Below, piece after piece: positions 20,960 to 21,346 of a stretch of 21,346 nucleotides of DNA (position 1 is its first letter; each line of letters starts with the position of its first letter). The position numbers were made by a program, and so were the translations under genes. Origin of the DNA: Bacteroidia bacterium (GTDB lineage: Bacteria > Bacteroidota > Bacteroidia > Bacteroidales > GCA-2748055); the NCBI GenBank assembly GCA_030596245.1, contig JAUVKN010000023.1, positions 1-21,346 on the forward strand. The letters run 5' to 3'. The notes beneath the pieces are model-generated. The model worked only from the letters and a program-made list of their open reading frames with translations. It made no database searches and was not told the DNA's origin.

Positions 20960-21346
20960 ATGAAATACTTCGCGATCATCCTCCTTGCGGCCTGTTCAAC
21001 AATGTGGGCTCAGGAGTCGGAACAAAAGTTATCTGAAAGCACATTCAATGGATTGAAATTAAGAAACATTGGTCCGGCCTTCGCTTCCGGACGCATTGCA
21101 GATATTGCCATTCATCCTCAGAATGACAATATCTGGTATGTTGCTGTGGGCTCCGGAGGTGTTTGGAAAACGACCAATTCAGGGGTAACCTGGATTCCCA
21201 TTTTCGACACACTGACCTCCTATTCCATTGGATGCGTGACCATCGATCCCAACAATCCTCATACCATATGGGTAGGAACAGGTGAAAATGTGGGCGGTAG
21301 ACATGTGGGATTTGGCGATGGTATCTATACAAGTGAGGATGACGGA
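20960..21346 (+). CDS. Exported BNR/sortilin-like beta-propeller protein, N-terminal part (runs off right edge)
   Basis: 129 codons are present and the frame is open to the window's end. MKYFAIILLAACSTMWAQ is a signal peptide, so the protein is periplasmic or secreted. It is followed by LRNIGPAFASGRIADIAIHP and then VGSGGVWKTTNSGVTW, an Asp-box type repeat (variant S/T-x-N-x-G-x-T-W), with a second unit building at IWVGTGENVGG. This is the text of the large Bacteroidota family annotated as glycosyl hydrolase or VPS10/sortilin-like BNR-repeat proteins, usually about 1000 residues. Enzymatic activity is unproven for most members. Confidence 0.85.
   Translation, partial: MKYFAIILLAACSTMWAQESEQKLSESTFNGLKLRNIGPAFASGRIADIAIHPQNDNIWYVAVGSGGVWKTTNSGVTWIPIFDTLTSYSIGCVTIDPNNPHTIWVGTGENVGGRHVGFGDGIYTSEDDG

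Overview
The window looks like ordinary chromosomal DNA of a Bacteroidota bacterium. Several genes have a TAnnTTTG -7 element just upstream (the phylum's sigma factor signature), ribosome binding sites are mostly weak, there are several lipoprotein and secretion signals, and a gene pair resembles the Bacteroidota-specific DUF6452/DUF6048 families. Order and genus cannot be read from the sequence. I see no insertion sequence, phage gene, CRISPR array, tRNA or rRNA, and no clearly broken gene.

Layout. 1-490 (minus) is the N-terminus of the glutamate synthase large subunit. Its upstream region (491-858) is the only gene-free stretch over 300 bases and carries the most interesting regulation: a Bacteroidota-type promoter with an inverted repeat inside it, an 11-bp tandem repeat, a chain of overlapping micro-ORFs, and a leader terminator with a matching 8-nt antiterminator arm. 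This is a complete candidate attenuator in front of gltB. 859-1455 (plus) is an exported isochorismatase-like hydrolase. 1510-5571 (plus) is a tight five-gene operon: transaldolase, single-domain KpsF/GutQ sugar-phosphate isomerase, cytoplasmic isochorismatase-like hydrolase, PfkB sugar kinase and aldo/keto reductase. It is a sugar-phosphate module whose specific substrate I cannot name. 5576-7693 (minus) is an operon of lipoprotein (DUF6452-like), exported beta-rich protein (DUF6048-like) and YghZ-type aldo/keto reductase. 7812-8696 (plus) is an unrecognised basic protein with an H1-like Lys/Pro repeat tail.

8716-12687 (minus) holds a dipeptidyl-peptidase-IV-like S9 peptidase with its own promoter, preceded by an amidohydrolase coupled to an exported alpha/beta hydrolase that starts at TTG. 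12788-18135 (minus) is a compact run: PLP decarboxylase, THEP1-type NTPase, MDR oxidoreductase, lipoprotein GH13 alpha-amylase and DUF4332-like protein. 18203-19336 (plus) is a MauG/cytochrome c peroxidase lipoprotein, divergent from the decarboxylase across a 67-bp gap with two palindromes. It ends by overlapping the stop of an ATP-grasp ligase on the minus strand (19333-20232), which follows a LysE-type exporter (20246-20857). The right edge (20960 on, plus) is the start of an exported BNR/sortilin-like repeat protein.

Taken together, the genes point to a heterotroph with ammonia assimilation (gltB), pentose-phosphate and sugar-phosphate handling, periplasmic starch and peptide breakdown, and amino-acid or amine chemistry. 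All family names are from motif recognition by eye; no database search was possible.
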